From: Streptomyces sp. CC53
Lineage (GTDB): Bacteria > Actinomycetota > Actinomycetes > Streptomycetales > Streptomycetaceae
Assembly: GCF_001865245.1 (NCBI RefSeq)
Contig: NZ_MKXB01000170.1
Location: 32,008-96,007, forward strand
Length of the DNA: 64,000 bases
Direction of reading: 5' to 3'
Position 1 is the first letter of the stretch, and the number at the start of each line of letters is the position of its first letter. A program made the position numbers and the translations under genes. The notes under the pieces are model-generated. The model saw nothing but the letters and a program-made list of their open reading frames with translations. It was not told the origin of the DNA and ran no database searches. Shown one piece after another: positions 42,165-53,279 of this stretch.

Positions 42165-43433
42165 ATGTCAAGGGAACTCCGCCGGTCTTTGGGTGTCTTC
42201 GACGCGGTCGTCATCGGTCTGGGATCGATGGTCGGTGCCGGGATCTTCGCCGCGCTCGGCCCGGCCGCCGGGGCGGCAGGCAGCGGACTGCTCGCGGGAC
42301 TGGGGCTGGCCGCCGCCGTGGCGTACTGCAACGCGATGGCCTCGGCGCGGCTCGCGGCCCGCTATCCGGCGTCGGGTGGCACGTACGTGTACGGCCGGGA
42401 GCGCCTGGGTCCCTTCTGGGGTTATCTCGCCGGCTGGTCCTTCGTGGTCGGCAAGACCGCGTCGTGCGCGGCGATGGCGTTGACGGTCGGTGTCTACGTG
42501 TGGCCCGAGCAGGCCCATGCGGTGGCGGTCGCGGCGGTCGTGGCGCTTACCGCCGTGAACTACGGCGGTGTGCAGAAGTCGGCGCTCGTGACGCGCACGA
42601 TCGTCGCCGTGGTGCTGGCGGTCCTGGCGGCCGTGGTGGTGTCCTGCCTTTCGTCGGGTGCGGCGGACTTCGGGCGGTTGGGTTTTGCCGGCGACGCGTC
42701 GGCGGGTGGTGTGCTGCAGGCGGCGGGGCTGCTGTTCTTCGCGTTCGCCGGCTACGCGCGGATCGCCACTCTCGGGGAGGAGGTACGGGACCCGGAGCGG
42801 ACGATCCCTCGGGCGGTTCCGCTGGCGCTGGGTATCGCGCTGGTGGCCTATGTGGGGGTGGCGGTCTCCGTTCTGTCGGTGTTGGGGTCCGGGGACCTCG
42901 GTCGGTCGACGGCGCCCTTGGCGGATGCCGTGCGGGCCGCGGGGGTCGAGGGGTTGGCGCCGGTGGTGCGGGTGGCGGCGGCGGTGGCGGCGCTCGGGTC
43001 GCTGCTGGCGTTGATCCTCGGGGTGTCCCGTACGACTCTGGCCATGGCGAGGGACGGCCACCTGCCGCAGGGGCTGGCCGCGGTGCATCCGCGTTTCCAG
43101 GTGCCGCATCACGCGGAGCTCGCCGTGGGCATCGTCGTGGCGGTCGTGGCGGCCACGGCTGACGTGCGCGGTGCGATCGGCTTCTCGTCGTTCGGCGTGC
43201 TGCTCTACTACGCCATCGCGAACGCGTCCGCGTGGACGCTCACGCCTGGACTGTCGTCGATCCGCCTGCTGGCGGCCGGCGGGTTGGCGGGCTGCCTCGT
43301 CCTGGCGTTCTCGTTGCCGCTGCCGTCGGTTCTGGCGGGCGCGGCCGTCGTCGCGGCGGGTGCCGTGCTGTACGCGGTACGGGGCGGGGGCACGCCGGAG
43401 GGTGGCCGTTCCAGCCGTATGTCGCGGGGGTAG
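42165..43433 (+). CDS. APC-type amino acid permease
   Basis: 422 residues from MSRELRRSLGVFDAVVIGLG, with about 12 hydrophobic segments. GLGSMVGAGIFAALG in the first span is the substrate/sodium-site motif of the amino acid-polyamine-organocation superfamily, and GYARIATLGEEVRDPERTIP is the conserved loop after span 6. It imports amino acids, specificity unknown. It has a short basic C-terminal tail. Confidence 0.93.
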   Translation: MSRELRRSLGVFDAVVIGLGSMVGAGIFAALGPAAGAAGSGLLAGLGLAAAVAYCNAMASARLAARYPASGGTYVYGRERLGPFWGYLAGWSFVVGKTASCAAMALTVGVYVWPEQAHAVAVAAVVALTAVNYGGVQKSALVTRTIVAVVLAVLAAVVVSCLSSGAADFGRLGFAGDASAGGVLQAAGLLFFAFAGYARIATLGEEVRDPERTIPRAVPLALGIALVAYVGVAVSVLSVLGSGDLGRSTAPLADAVRAAGVEGLAPVVRVAAAVAALGSLLALILGVSRTTLAMARDGHLPQGLAAVHPRFQVPHHAELAVGIVVAVVAATADVRGAIGFSSFGVLLYYAIANASAWTLTPGLSSIRLLAAGGLAGCLVLAFSLPLPSVLAGAAVVAAGAVLYAVRGGGTPEGGRSSRMSRG

Positions 43434-43661
43434 CGGGCAGCGGGCCCGCTGGTGCCGTGGGCGGCGCCCGCCCCGGTGGTGGACGCGTGGCGCCGTGACG
43501 GAACGGCGTCGGCCGTGGCGGCGCAGCTCCGCTTGGGCTCATGTTTCCGCGGGAGGCCGCGGCAGGCTATCGGCCCGGGACGAACCGTTCGTGACTCTGT
43601 GTAGTCGCTCATGGGTCCATGATGGACCCTGCGGCCGACTGCCCGCCCTGCCTGTGGATAA

Positions 43662-44063
43662 CTACCGCTGCCAGGTGCTCGCGAAGGCCCGGTCCGTCGG
43701 CACGATCTCCTTGCCGAGCGGCAGCAGGGACACGGGGACGAGCTTGAAGTTGGCGATGCCCAGCGGGATGCCGATGATCGTGACGCACAGGGCGATGCCC
43801 GTCGCGATGTGGCCGAGGGCGAGCCACCAGCCGGCGAGGACCAGCCACAGCACGTTGCCGAGGCAGGACGGGGCGCCCGCGTCGCGACGGTCCACGACGG
43901 TGTAGCCGAACGGCCAGAGCGCGTACAGGCCGATGCGGAAGGCCGCCAGGCCGAACGGGATCCCGATGATCGTGAGGCACAGCAGCAGGCCGGCGGCCAC
44001 GTACCCGAGGAACAGCCAGAAGCCGCTGAGCACGAGCCAGATGATGTTCAGGATGATCTTCAC
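43662..44063 (-). CDS. YccF domain protein
   Basis: 133 residues containing two related membrane repeats: [20 protein letters not shown]... [15 protein letters not shown], and [20 protein letters not shown]... [14 protein letters not shown]. This internal duplication defines YccF. Membrane protein of unknown role. Its ATG overlaps the htpX stop codon by 4 bp. Confidence 0.94.
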   Translation of the reverse strand: MKIILNIIWLVLSGFWLFLGYVAAGLLLCLTIIGIPFGLAAFRIGLYALWPFGYTVVDRRDAGAPSCLGNVLWLVLAGWWLALGHIATGIALCVTIIGIPLGIANFKLVPVSLLPLGKEIVPTDRAFASTWQR

Positions 44064-44923
44064 GGGCGGTGACCTGCCATCTGTTCGAGTCGGGCGATGC
44101 GTTCCGAGATGGGCGGGTGGGTGGAGAACAGGCGGGACATGCCCTGTCCCGGCCGGAACGGATTCGCGATCATCATGTGGCTCGCGGTCTCGATCCTCGG
44201 TTCCGGCGGCAGCGGCAGCCGCTGCGTCCCGGCCTCCAGCTTGCGGAGGGCGTCGGCGAGAGCCAGGGGGTCACCGGTGAGCCGGGCGCCCGAGGCGTCG
44301 GCTTCGTACTCCCGGGAGCGGCTGACCGCGAGCTGGATCACCGAGGCCGCGAGCGGGCCCAGAATCATGATGAGCAGCATGCCCAGCAGCCCAGGGCCCT
44401 CGTCGTCCTCGGACCTGCCGACGGGGATCAGCCACGCGAAGTTGACCAGGAACACGATCACGGAGGCGAGCGCGCCTGCGACCGACGAGATGAGGATGTC
44501 GCGGTTGTAGACGTGGCTGAGTTCGTGGCCGATGACTCCGCGCAGTTCCCGCTCGTCCAGCAGGCTCAGGATGCCCTCCGTGCAGCAGACGGCGGCGTTG
44601 CGCGGGTTGCGGCCGGTCGCGAAGGCGTTGGGGGCCTGGGTCGGCGATATGTACAGCCGTGGCATGGGCTGCCTGGCCTGCGTGGACAGCTCCCGGACCA
44701 TCCGGTAGAGCTGCGGGGCCTCGAACTCGCTGACGGGCCGTGCGCGCATGGCGCGCAGCGCCAGCTTGTCGCTGTTCCAGTACGCGTAGGCGTTGGTGCC
44801 GAGAGCGATCAGGACGGCGAGCAGCAGTCCCGTACGCCCGAAGAAGCTGCCGATCAGGATGATGAGTGCGGACAGTCCCCCGAGGAGTACGGCGGTTCTC
44901 AGCCCGTTGTGCCGGCGGTGCAC
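44060..44923 (-). CDS. htpX: M48 family zinc metalloprotease HtpX
   Basis: A 287-residue membrane protease for quality control of membrane proteins. It has two N-terminal spans, the zinc motif HELSH (133-137), further hydrophobic segments, and [15 protein letters not shown] supplying the third ligand Glu. The GTG start has GGAGGG upstream. It overlaps the YccF gene. An inverted repeat ccactgtccagtgg lies about 50 bp upstream. Confidence 0.95.
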   Translation of the reverse strand: MHRRHNGLRTAVLLGGLSALIILIGSFFGRTGLLLAVLIALGTNAYAYWNSDKLALRAMRARPVSEFEAPQLYRMVRELSTQARQPMPRLYISPTQAPNAFATGRNPRNAAVCCTEGILSLLDERELRGVIGHELSHVYNRDILISSVAGALASVIVFLVNFAWLIPVGRSEDDEGPGLLGMLLIMILGPLAASVIQLAVSRSREYEADASGARLTGDPLALADALRKLEAGTQRLPLPPEPRIETASHMMIANPFRPGQGMSRLFSTHPPISERIARLEQMAGHRP

Positions 44924-45253
44924 GGTACGCCCTCCAAGTGGTGCGGCAGGGGAACCCTTCGCTGGTCTGGCTCCACTGTCCAGTGGACCCTCCCGTACTG
45001 GTCAACGCCAGGCGGAAGTGGCTGGTTCCCCGGTGTTTCGCGGGCCGTTCAGCGCGTGGGCTGCGCCGTTGGGGTGACTGAGCTCCGTACGGGGCGCCCC
45101 CGCCTCCGCCAAGGCACCGGGGAACGCCACCCCCTGGGAGTGGGAGGGGCACGGCTGCCGGCGGTGGTGCGGACAGCCGGCCGGGTTGCGTGCCGGACTC
45201 GTGATGCGGTGCAGGGCGGTGTCGCCGCCCTGCGGCTCGCCGGCAGCGAGCGG
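44924..45253. other. gap between htpX and nuoN
   Basis: 330 bp. It contains an inverted repeat ccactg-tc-cagtgg (44973-44986) with TTGACC (45000-45005, minus) just beyond, probably the htpX control region, and the nuo operon terminator (45211-45233). No gene. Confidence 0.6.
45211..45233 (-). terminator. terminator of the nuo operon
   Basis: A perfect 9-bp stem gcagggcgg / ccgccctgc with a 5-base loop, 20 bp past the nuoN stop codon. Confidence 0.7.
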
Positions 45254-46876
45254 TCAGAAGAGGGAGGAGGCGGCGAAGCGCAGCACGAGCTGCGGGTAGC
45301 CGGAAAGCAGCACTCCGGCGACGCCGGTGAGGGCGATGGCAGCGGTGAGCGAGCCGGGCACCCGGCTGCGGGCGGGGGCGGGCGCGCCGGTGGCGGCCGC
45401 GGTCCCGGGCTGCGCCTCGGGAGCGCGGAAGAGGACGGCGGTCCAGCGCAGGTAGTAGAAGAGGGCGACGACCACGTTGACGCCCATGACGACCGCGAGC
45501 CAGCCGAGTCCGGCGTCGACGGCGGCGGAGAAGACGACGACCTTGGCGAAGAGGCCGATGACGCCGGGCGGCAGGCCCGCGAGGCAGAGCAGGAAGAAAC
45601 CCAGGGCGAGCGCGGCGACGGGCCGCGTGGCGTACAGGCCGCGGTAGTCGCTGATGCGGTTGGCCGGGTGGGTGCGGGCGACGAGCGCGGCGACGGCGAA
45701 GGCCCCGAGGTTCACGACGGCGTACATGAGGGCGTACGCGACGGTGGCGCCGACCTGGTCGTCCCGGGAGTAGGCAGCTGCGGCGATCGGTACCAGCAGG
45801 TAGCCGGCCTGCCCGACGGACGACCAGGCGAGGAGGCGTACCGCGCTCCACGCGCGCGTGGGGACCTGCCGGAGGGCGGCGACGTTGCCGACGGTCATGG
45901 TGAGCGCGGCCAGGACGGCGAGGGCGGGCCCCCACACGTCCGCGTACGACGGGAAGGCGATGACGGTCACCAGGACGAGCCCGGTGAAGCCGACCGCCTT
46001 GCCGACGACGGACAGGTAGGCGGCGACGGGAAGGGGCGCTCCCACGTAGGTGTCCGGCACCCAGAAGTGGAAGGGCGCCGCGGCGGTCTTGAAGGCGAAC
46101 CCGACCAGGGTGAGGGCCACCCCGGCCATGGTCAGGGTGCCGAGCCGGGCGGGCACGTCGTCGAGCCGCTGCGCGATCTCGGTGAGGTGGAGGCTGCCGG
46201 TCGCCGCGTACACGAAGCTGACACCGAGCAGGGTCACGGCAGTCGCGGTGACCGAGGACAGGAAGAACTTGAGTGCCGCCTCCCCGGACATGCGGTCGCC
46301 CCGCTTGAGTCCGACGAGCGCGAAGACGGGCAGCGAGGCGACCTCCAGTGCGACGACCAGGGTGGCGAGGTCGCGGGCTGCGGGCAGCAGCGCGGCCCCG
46401 GCGGCGGAGGCCAGCAGCAGGAACCAGAACTCGCCGGCGGGCAGCTTCTCCCGGGTGTCCGTCACGGAGAGGAGCGCGGTCAGCAGGGCTCCCCCGAGGG
46501 CCAGGAACTGGATGACCAGGGCGAAGTGGTCGGCGACGTAGCTGCACGCGCCGGGGTCGACCGTCAGGCAGAAGGTGGAGCGGTTCCCCGCGCGCAGCGG
46601 CACCAGGCTGAGCAGCGCGGCGGTGAGCCCGGCGACGGACACCCAGGCGAGCAGGGCCTTGCGGGCCTGCGGCAGGAACAGGTCGGCGACGAGGACGGCC
46701 AGGGCGACGACGGCGGCGATGGTGGGCGGGGCGATCACCGCCCAGTCGACGGCCTGCACGAGGTCGCCTGCGGCCGACGGGCCGGCGGCGGCCGCAGCGG
46801 CCCAGCCGGAGGCGTGCGGGGCTGCCTGGTCGGCCGCCGTGGTGAGAGGGGCGGCGCTCGTGGCGGCGGGGGTCAC
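45254..46876 (-). CDS. nuoN: NADH-quinone oxidoreductase subunit N
   Basis: 540 residues from the GTG at 46874-46876, which overlaps the nuoM stop codon as GTGA. An antiporter-like proton-pumping subunit with about 14 membrane spans. The conserved lysine region GFAFKTAAAPFHFWVPDTYVGAP and the Glu in VVALEVASLPVFALVG are present. The first 35 residues are an Ala-rich extension before the first span. Last gene of the operon. Confidence 0.96.
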   Translation of the reverse strand: MTPAATSAAPLTTAADQAAPHASGWAAAAAAGPSAAGDLVQAVDWAVIAPPTIAAVVALAVLVADLFLPQARKALLAWVSVAGLTAALLSLVPLRAGNRSTFCLTVDPGACSYVADHFALVIQFLALGGALLTALLSVTDTREKLPAGEFWFLLLASAAGAALLPAARDLATLVVALEVASLPVFALVGLKRGDRMSGEAALKFFLSSVTATAVTLLGVSFVYAATGSLHLTEIAQRLDDVPARLGTLTMAGVALTLVGFAFKTAAAPFHFWVPDTYVGAPLPVAAYLSVVGKAVGFTGLVLVTVIAFPSYADVWGPALAVLAALTMTVGNVAALRQVPTRAWSAVRLLAWSSVGQAGYLLVPIAAAAYSRDDQVGATVAYALMYAVVNLGAFAVAALVARTHPANRISDYRGLYATRPVAALALGFFLLCLAGLPPGVIGLFAKVVVFSAAVDAGLGWLAVVMGVNVVVALFYYLRWTAVLFRAPEAQPGTAAATGAPAPARSRVPGSLTAAIALTGVAGVLLSGYPQLVLRFAASSLF

Positions 46877-48450
46877 GACTTGCCTCCTGCGAGGAGCTGC
46901 TGCACGGCCGGGTCGGTGAGGCCGAGGAGGGCGGCGGGCCAGAGTCCCGCGAGGACGGTGAGCACGGCGAGCGGGGTCCACGCCGCGTACTCGTACGCCT
47001 GGACGTCGGCGAGCCGGGGTTCGGTGCCGGTGGGGGCGGCGCCCATGCAGACGCGACGCACGACGATCAGGAGGTACGCGGCGGTGAGGAGCGTGCCGAG
47101 TCCGGCGACGGCCATGAACGTGAGGAACGCAGGGCGGCTGAGGCCCGGCGCGGGGTGGAAGGCGCCGAACATGGCGAGCATCTCCCCCCAGAAGCCGGCG
47201 AGGCCGGGGAGGCCGAGGGAGGCGACGGCCGTGAAGGCGAGGAGGCCGCCGAGGTGCGGGGCGCGGCCGTACAGGGCGGCGCCGGTGGCGCCTGCGAGGG
47301 TGTCGAGGTCGGCGGTGCCGAAGCGGTCCTTGACCGCGCCGGCCAGGAAGAACAGCAGTCCGGTGATCAGGCCGTGGGCGATGTTCGCGAACAGCGCGCC
47401 GTTGACGCCGGTGGGGGTCATGGTGGCGATGCCGAGGAGTACGAAGCCCATGTGGCCGACGGACGAGTAGGCGATGAGCCGCTTGAGGTCGCCGGAGGCG
47501 CCGGGGCGGGCGAGGGCCAGGCAGGCGAGCGAGCCGTAGATGATGCCTGCGACGGCGAAGGCTGCGAGGTACGGCGCGAAGACCTGCATGCCGTCCGGCG
47601 CGATCGGGAGGACGATCCGGACGAAGCCGTACGTGCCCATCTTCAGCAGGACGCCGGCGAGGAGGACGGAGCCGACGGTGGGCGCGGCGGTGTGGGCGTC
47701 GGGCAGCCAGCTGTGCAGCGGCCACATCGGTGTCTTGACCGCGAGTCCGATCCCGATCGCGAGAACGGCGGTGACCTGCAGGGATGTGCTCAGCCCGCGG
47801 CCGTTGTCAGTGGCGAGTGCCACCATGTCGAAGGTGCCGGCCTTGAGTCCGATGAGGAGCAGGCCGAGCAGCATGACGACCGAGCCGAGGAGGGTGAAGA
47901 GGATGAACTTCCAGGCGGCCTGCTGCCGTCCCTCGCCGCCCCAGCGGGCGATGAGGAAGTACATCGGGACGAGCACCGTCTCGAACGCGAGGAAGAACAG
48001 CAGCAGGTCGAGGACGGCGAAGGTGGCGAGGGTGCCGGACTCGAGGAGCAGCAGCAGGGCCACGAACGCCTTCGGCGAGGGCCCCGCAGGCTGCTTGAAG
48101 TAGGTGTAGAGCGCACTGAGGAAGGTCAGCAGCGCGGTCATGACCAGGAGGGGGAGCGAGATGCCGTCGACGCCGAGGTGGATGCGCACGTCGAGTGCCT
48201 TGATCCAGCTGATGTCGGTCGTGGCCTGCATCCTCGACGGCTGGTCGTGGTCGAAGCCGAGGGTGAGGGCGATCGCGGCGAGGAGGACCGCACCGGTGAC
48301 GGTCACACCGTGGCGGAGCACGGCTTGCTCGGGTGACCTGCCCTTCAGGCCGGGCGGGGCGGGCAGAAGCGCCGCGGCGGCGCCGAGGAGCGGGGCGGCG
48401 ACGATGAACGCGAGGAGGAACTGCATCACGGATTCGCTGATATCGATCAC
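46873..48450 (-). CDS. nuoM: NADH-quinone oxidoreductase subunit M
   Basis: A 525-residue antiporter-like subunit. FFLAFETVLVPMYFLIARWGG (conserved Glu) and GLAVKTPMWPLHSWLPDAHTAAP (conserved Lys) are both intact. The GTG start is 3 bp after the nuoL stop codon. It is an ordinary membrane proton channel of complex I. Confidence 0.97.
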   Translation of the reverse strand: MIDISESVMQFLLAFIVAAPLLGAAAALLPAPPGLKGRSPEQAVLRHGVTVTGAVLLAAIALTLGFDHDQPSRMQATTDISWIKALDVRIHLGVDGISLPLLVMTALLTFLSALYTYFKQPAGPSPKAFVALLLLLESGTLATFAVLDLLLFFLAFETVLVPMYFLIARWGGEGRQQAAWKFILFTLLGSVVMLLGLLLIGLKAGTFDMVALATDNGRGLSTSLQVTAVLAIGIGLAVKTPMWPLHSWLPDAHTAAPTVGSVLLAGVLLKMGTYGFVRIVLPIAPDGMQVFAPYLAAFAVAGIIYGSLACLALARPGASGDLKRLIAYSSVGHMGFVLLGIATMTPTGVNGALFANIAHGLITGLLFFLAGAVKDRFGTADLDTLAGATGAALYGRAPHLGGLLAFTAVASLGLPGLAGFWGEMLAMFGAFHPAPGLSRPAFLTFMAVAGLGTLLTAAYLLIVVRRVCMGAAPTGTEPRLADVQAYEYAAWTPLAVLTVLAGLWPAALLGLTDPAVQQLLAGGKS

Positions 48451-48453
48451 GGC

Positions 48454-50445
48454 TCACGCTCCGGCGGCGACGAGGACGGCGGCGATCGCCAGGACGACGG
48501 AGCCGGCCAGCAGGACGCTGAGGTAGGTCTGCACGTTGCCGGTCTGGGCGCGGCGGACGGCGGCGCCGAGGAGGCCGGTGGTGAGGCCGGCTCCGCGGAC
48601 GTAGGTGTCGACGACCTCGCGGTCCAGGAAGCGCACCAGGGACGCCGCCGCTTGGACGGGCCGCACGAACAGCACGTGGTAGGCGGCGTCGACGTGGAAG
48701 CCGGCGGCGGCGTGCCGGTGCAGTGGCCCGAGCAGCAGGCGTCCGGGGTCGGCGGGGTCGGGCGCGGAGGCGATCGAGCCGTATGCCGGGGTGTGGGTGG
48801 CGATGGCCTCGGCTTCGGACACGGCGGGCTCACCCTGGGGGTGAGCCGCGACGGCCCCCATCGGCACGGCGGTGGCCCGTGCGGTGGTGTGCCGCCAGGC
48901 GCCGTAGGTGACCAGTCCTCCGATGAGGGCGACGCCCGTGCTCAGGACGGCGGTGTTCGTCGTCGGGGTGAGGGCGTTGCCGTCGAACCAGTCGTCGAGG
49001 ACGACGGCGGCCAGACCGAACGTGAGGGAGGGCAGTGCCAGGACCCAGAGGACGGCGTTCATGGCGACGGGCTGCCTGCCGTGGTCGGGGGCCTCGGCTC
49101 CCTTGCCGCGGAAGGTGAGCAGCCAGAGCCGCATCGCGTAGGCGGCGGTGAGGAGGGCGGTGAGCAGGCCCGCCGCGAGGACGGTCCAGCCGGCGCCGGC
49201 GGGGGCGACGTCCCGGTCGCCGAGGGCGGTGTACTCGGCCGCGACGAGGACGGCTTCCTTCGAGAAGAAGCCGGCGAAGGGCGGGATGGCCGCCAGGGCG
49301 AGGAGGGCGACGGTCATCGTCCAGTACGCGTCGGGGACGCGTCGGGCGAGGCCGCTCATGCGGGACATGGCGGCGAGCGAGTTCGTTCCGGAGGCGTGGA
49401 TGACCACGCCGGCGGCGAGGAAGAGCACGGCCTTGAAGGCGCCGTGGGAGAGGAGGTGGAAGACGGCGGCTCCGCGGTCGCCGACGGCGAGGGCGCCGGC
49501 CATGTAGCCGAGCTGGCCGATGGTCGAGTAGGCGAGGACGCGTTTGATGTCGTCCTGGGCGAGCGCGGCGAGGGCGGAGCCGACCATGGTGACGGCGGCC
49601 ATCACGGCGAGGACGGTCAGGGCGGCGGCGGAGGCCGCGAACAGCGGGAGGAGGCGCGCCACGAAGTAGATGCCCGCGGCGACCATGGTCGCGGCGTGGA
49701 TGAGCGCGGAGACCGGTGTGGGGCCGGCCATGGCGTCGGGGAGCCAGGTGTGCAGCGGGAACTGGGCGGACTTCCCCGCGACGCCGGCCAGCAGGAGCAG
49801 GGCCACGAGCGTCGGGTGGTCGATGGCGCCGGCAGCCACGGAGCCGAGGATTCCGGTGATGCGGAACGTACCGGCGTCGATGGCCAGGGCGAAGAGTCCG
49901 ATGAGGAATGGGACGTCGCCGAGCTTGGTGACGAGGAACGCCTTGAGGGAGGCGGCTCGGGCCTCGGGGGTCTCCCAGTAGTGACCCACGAGGAAGTACG
50001 AGCAGATGCCCATGATCTCCCAGCCGACCAGCAGCACCATCAGGTCGCCGGTGTAGACGACGAGCAGCATCGCGGAGGTGAAGAGGGACACGAGGGCCGC
50101 GTACGACGGGTAGCGCGGGTCGTCGCGGAGGTAGCCCGTGGAGTAGATCTGCACACAGGAGGCGACGAGTCCGACGAGCACGGCCGTGAGCACCGCGAAC
50201 CCGTCGAGGTGCAGGGCCAGTTCGATCGGGACGGAGCCGGTGGGGGTGAGCTCGGTGGCCGCGTCGACGGCCTCCTGTCCGCCCTGCCGTACGGCGACCA
50301 CGACGGCGGCGGCCAGGGCGCCCAGGGTAGGCAGCACCGCGAGCGGGCGGACGAACCCGGGGGCCGTACGGCCGAGGAGGAGACCTGCGGCGGCGCCGAG
50401 GAACGGGAGGAGGGGGACGAGGACGGCGAGAGTCGTGGTGGTCAC
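48454..50445 (-). CDS. nuoL: NADH-quinone oxidoreductase subunit L
   Basis: 663 residues, the largest antiporter-like subunit, with about 16 spans and the long lateral helix region near the C-terminus. [15 protein letters not shown] (Glu) and [22 protein letters not shown] (Lys) are typical. The GTG overlaps the nuoK stop codon as GTGA. The region around 540-600, joining the last spans, is longer and less conserved than usual. Confidence 0.97.
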   Translation of the reverse strand: MTTTTLAVLVPLLPFLGAAAGLLLGRTAPGFVRPLAVLPTLGALAAAVVVAVRQGGQEAVDAATELTPTGSVPIELALHLDGFAVLTAVLVGLVASCVQIYSTGYLRDDPRYPSYAALVSLFTSAMLLVVYTGDLMVLLVGWEIMGICSYFLVGHYWETPEARAASLKAFLVTKLGDVPFLIGLFALAIDAGTFRITGILGSVAAGAIDHPTLVALLLLAGVAGKSAQFPLHTWLPDAMAGPTPVSALIHAATMVAAGIYFVARLLPLFAASAAALTVLAVMAAVTMVGSALAALAQDDIKRVLAYSTIGQLGYMAGALAVGDRGAAVFHLLSHGAFKAVLFLAAGVVIHASGTNSLAAMSRMSGLARRVPDAYWTMTVALLALAAIPPFAGFFSKEAVLVAAEYTALGDRDVAPAGAGWTVLAAGLLTALLTAAYAMRLWLLTFRGKGAEAPDHGRQPVAMNAVLWVLALPSLTFGLAAVVLDDWFDGNALTPTTNTAVLSTGVALIGGLVTYGAWRHTTARATAVPMGAVAAHPQGEPAVSEAEAIATHTPAYGSIASAPDPADPGRLLLGPLHRHAAAGFHVDAAYHVLFVRPVQAAASLVRFLDREVVDTYVRGAGLTTGLLGAAVRRAQTGNVQTYLSVLLAGSVVLAIAAVLVAAGA

Positions 50446-50813
50446 GCGGTGGCCTGCGCCTTCTCGCCGGTGCCGGTGCGAGCCACGGGGGCGTCGTCGG
50501 GGCCCGCGGTCTCGGCGTTGTCGCGGAGCTTGTCGATGTCTGCGGTGCCGCGGGAGCGGTACACCATCAGGACGATCGCCAGGCCGATGCCGATCTCGGC
50601 GGCGGCGATGGCGATGGTGAAGAGCGTCAGGGCCTGGCCTGCGTGGAGGGCGTCGCGGAGCCAGACGTCGAAGGCGACGAGGTTCAGGTTGACGGCGTTG
50701 AGCATCAGCTCGACGGACATCAGGACCAGGATCGCGTTGCGGCGGGCAAGGACACCGTAGAGGCCGGTGCAGAACAGCAGGGCCGCGAGTACGGCCGGGT
50801 AGGCGAGGTGCAT
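50442..50813 (-). CDS. nuoK: NADH-quinone oxidoreductase subunit K
   Basis: A 123-residue protein with three spans. The two buried glutamates of NuoK lie in [17 protein letters not shown] and [17 protein letters not shown]. It has a 25-residue hydrophilic tail. It starts as TGATG on the nuoJ stop codon. Confidence 0.97.
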   Translation of the reverse strand: MHLAYPAVLAALLFCTGLYGVLARRNAILVLMSVELMLNAVNLNLVAFDVWLRDALHAGQALTLFTIAIAAAEIGIGLAIVLMVYRSRGTADIDKLRDNAETAGPDDAPVARTGTGEKAQATA

Positions 50814-51505
50814 CAGCGCTTGCCCTCCCGGTCAGCGGGACCGGTCTCGTCCCCGTGGCCCTCGGGAGCTTTTGACGGCTTCCCCGAGGAGCCGTCGGGG
50901 GTCGCCACCGGCGCGTTCTTGCGGGAGAGGACGATGGCGCCCACCAGGGCGGCCAGGAGCAGGACGGAGAGCGCCTCGAACGGCAGGACCCAGTGCCGGA
51001 AGAGGATCTCTCCGGACACCCGGGTGGATCCCTGGGCGGGGCCGTCGAGGTCGATCCAGGTGGTGCGGAAGGCGTCGACGACCACCCAGACCAGGGCGGC
51101 TGCCGCGGCGACGGCCACGGCGAGGGCGGCGGGCCGGTTGCCTGAGTCGGCGTCCGGGGAGCGGCCGATGGGTGCCTTCGTGAGCATGAGACCGAAGAGG
51201 AGGAGGACGACGACGGAACCGACGTAGATCAGTACCTGGACCCAGGCGATGAACTCCGCGGTGAGCAGGAGGTACTCGACGGCGAGTCCGCCGAGGGCCG
51301 CGACCAGCCAGAGGGCGGCGTGCACCAGTTGGCGGGTGGTGACCGTCAGGACGGCGGCCCCGAGGGTGACGATGCCGACGAGGAGGAAGGTGATCTCCAC
51401 GCCGGTGGGCGAGAGGAAACCGTTGGCGGCCGGTGCCAGCGGTGCCGTGGTCGCCGCGGTGGTCGGAGCCAGGGCGGTCGCGGCCGGGGCCAGCGCGAGG
51501 AGCAT
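50813..51505 (-). CDS. nuoJ: NADH-quinone oxidoreductase subunit J
   Basis: 230 residues with five spans, including [19 protein letters not shown], the NuoJ hallmark. A short Ala/Thr-rich N-terminus and a charged Lys/Glu-rich C-terminal tail flank the spans. The ATG overlaps the nuoI stop codon (TGATG); an immediately preceding GTG is equally possible. GGAGG lies upstream. Confidence 0.95.
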   Translation of the reverse strand: MLLALAPAATALAPTTAATTAPLAPAANGFLSPTGVEITFLLVGIVTLGAAVLTVTTRQLVHAALWLVAALGGLAVEYLLLTAEFIAWVQVLIYVGSVVVLLLFGLMLTKAPIGRSPDADSGNRPAALAVAVAAAAALVWVVVDAFRTTWIDLDGPAQGSTRVSGEILFRHWVLPFEALSVLLLAALVGAIVLSRKNAPVATPDGSSGKPSKAPEGHGDETGPADREGKR

Positions 51506-52311
51506 CACTCGGAACCTCCCTCGGGGGCGCCGCCGCGGCCTTCTGCCGGCCGGTCCGACGGGCGGCGGGGCGGGGTGCCGTGGGGCCCGGGGCCTTCGGG
51601 CGGAGTGTCCGTGGAGGAGGTGTCCGTGGAGGAGGTGTCGGTGGAGGAGGTGTCGGTGGAGGAGGTGTCGGTGGAGGAGGTGTCGGTGGAGGGAACGCCC
51701 TTGGACGGGGTGCCGGTGGGGGACGTGCCTGGAGAGGGGGTGCCCCGGGAGGGGCCGGTTTCGGTGGGGGGCGCCTTGGGGGCGGCCTGCTGTGCGGCGA
51801 GCTTCTCGGCGGTCTTGCGCGCGGCGGCGAGTTCCTTCGGCTCTTCGGCGGCCGGGTCCAGGGCGGGGGGCTCGGGGACCGTCCACATCCACTCGCGGAG
51901 CTTGTCCCGTTCGTGGGTGAGTTCGCGGATGTCCGTCTCCGCGTACTCGAACTCGGGCGACCAGAACAGCGCGTCGAAAGGACAGACCTCCACGCAGATG
52001 CCGCAGTACATGCAGAGGGCGAAGTCGATGGCGAAGCGGTCGAGGACGTTGCGGCTCCGCTCGCGGCCGCCCGGAGCGGCGGGGGGCACCGTCTCCTTGT
52101 GGGAGTCGATGTAGATGCACCAGTCGGGGCACTCACGGGCGCAGAGCATGCAGACCGTGCAGTTCTCCTCGAACAGGCCGATCACCCCGCGGGTACGCGG
52201 CGGCAGCTCGGGCTGGACGTCGGGGTACTGCGCGGTGACGGTCTTCTTCGTCATCGTGCGCAGCGTGACGGCCAGGCCCTTGGCCAGGCCGGAACCGGGA
52301 AGGGGAGCCAT
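51505..52311 (-). CDS. nuoI: NADH-quinone oxidoreductase subunit I with repeat tail
   Basis: 268 residues. Two [4Fe-4S] clusters are bound by Cys51/54/57/61 and Cys100/103/106/110, carrying electrons toward quinone. NuoI normally ends soon after residue 170. Here a Pro/Thr/Ser-rich tail of about 100 residues follows, including six copies of a five-residue STDTS unit (DNA repeat 51605-51694). The tail is likely disordered and outside the core. The ATG overlaps the nuoH stop codon (TGATG). Confidence 0.95.
   Translation of the reverse strand: MAPLPGSGLAKGLAVTLRTMTKKTVTAQYPDVQPELPPRTRGVIGLFEENCTVCMLCARECPDWCIYIDSHKETVPPAAPGGRERSRNVLDRFAIDFALCMYCGICVEVCPFDALFWSPEFEYAETDIRELTHERDKLREWMWTVPEPPALDPAAEEPKELAAARKTAEKLAAQQAAPKAPPTETGPSRGTPSPGTSPTGTPSKGVPSTDTSSTDTSSTDTSSTDTSSTDTSSTDTPPEGPGPHGTPPRRPSDRPAEGRGGAPEGGSE
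51605..51694 (-). repeat. 15-bp tandem repeat in nuoI (six copies)
   Basis: Six in-frame copies of gtgtcggtggaggag (two carry one base change), coding for STDTS repeats in the NuoI tail. The period of 15 keeps the frame, so copy number can vary freely. Confidence 0.95.
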
Positions 52312-53279
52312 CAGTCGATCACCACCTTGACGATGCCGGTGAGGGCGATCTGGGCGAGTGCCAGGGGGACCAGAGCCGTCCAGGCGAATTTCTGCAGCTG
52401 GTCCTCGCGCAGCCGCGGGTAGCTCACGCGCAGCCAGATCACGAGGAAGGCGAGTACGGCCGTCTTCAGGAGGGTCCACAGCCAGCCGAGGCCCTCCGCG
52501 CCGAACGGGCCGTGCCAGCCGCCGAGGAAGAGGACGGTGGTCAGACCGCACAGGATCACGATGCCCGCGTACTCCGCGAGCAGGAAGAGAGCGAAACGCA
52601 GACCGGTGTACTCGGTGTACGCACCGAAGATGATCTCCGAGTCGGCGATCGGCATGTCGAAGGGCGGGCGCTGCAGCTCCGCCAGGCCGGCGACGAAGAA
52701 CACGAGCGCGCCGGTGATCTGCCACGGCACCCACCACCACTCGAAGGCGTCCAGGATGCCCGGCAGGGACACCGTGCCGGCCGCCATCGCGACGGAGGCG
52801 GCGGCGAGCAGCATCGGCAGCTCGTACGCCAGGAGCTGCGCGGCGGTGCGCAGGCCGCCGAGGAGGGAGAACTTGTTGGCGGAGGCCCAGCCCGCCATGA
52901 GCGACCCGAGGACGCCGACGCCCATGACCGCGAGGACGAAGAAGATGCCGGCGTCGACCACCACGCCGACGGCGCCCTCCCCGGGCCCGACGGGGATGGC
53001 GACGAGGACGAGGAGGTACGGAAGGAGCGCTATGGCGGGCGCGAGCTGGAAGACGCGGCGGTCGGCTTCGGCCGGGACCACGTCCTCCTTCTGGGCGAAC
53101 TTCACGCCGTCGGCGACGAGCTGGGCCCAGCCGTGGAAGCCGCCGGCGTACATGGGCCCGAGCCGGCCCTGCATATGGGCCATCACCTTGTGCTCGGTCT
53201 GACCGATCACCAGGGGCAGCGTCAGGAAGAGAGCGAAGACGACGACCAGGCGGAGGGCGACGTCGAGTACGTCGTTCAC
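52311..53279 (-). CDS. nuoH: NADH-quinone oxidoreductase subunit H
   Basis: 322 residues, eight spans. It forms the quinone tunnel with NuoB and Nuo[15 protein letters not shown] is here [18 protein letters not shown], and the loops with [12 protein letters not shown] and [14 protein letters not shown] are present. The GTG overlaps the nuoC stop codon as GTGA. Its usual upstream neighbours nuoD-nuoG are absent. Confidence 0.97.
   Translation of the reverse strand: MNDVLDVALRLVVVFALFLTLPLVIGQTEHKVMAHMQGRLGPMYAGGFHGWAQLVADGVKFAQKEDVVPAEADRRVFQLAPAIALLPYLLVLVAIPVGPGEGAVGVVVDAGIFFVLAVMGVGVLGSLMAGWASANKFSLLGGLRTAAQLLAYELPMLLAAASVAMAAGTVSLPGILDAFEWWWVPWQITGALVFFVAGLAELQRPPFDMPIADSEIIFGAYTEYTGLRFALFLLAEYAGIVILCGLTTVLFLGGWHGPFGAEGLGWLWTLLKTAVLAFLVIWLRVSYPRLREDQLQKFAWTALVPLALAQIALTGIVKVVID

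Noticed and set aside
44069..47470. + strand open frame of more than 1100 codons opposite htpX and nuo genes
   Set aside because: Gly/Glu/Asp-rich antisense frame caused by codon bias. It crosses several gene boundaries on the other strand.
51605..51694. CRISPR array
   Set aside because: Head-to-tail 15-bp units without spacers, inside a coding frame. No CRISPR-like repeat-spacer pattern occurs anywhere in the window.
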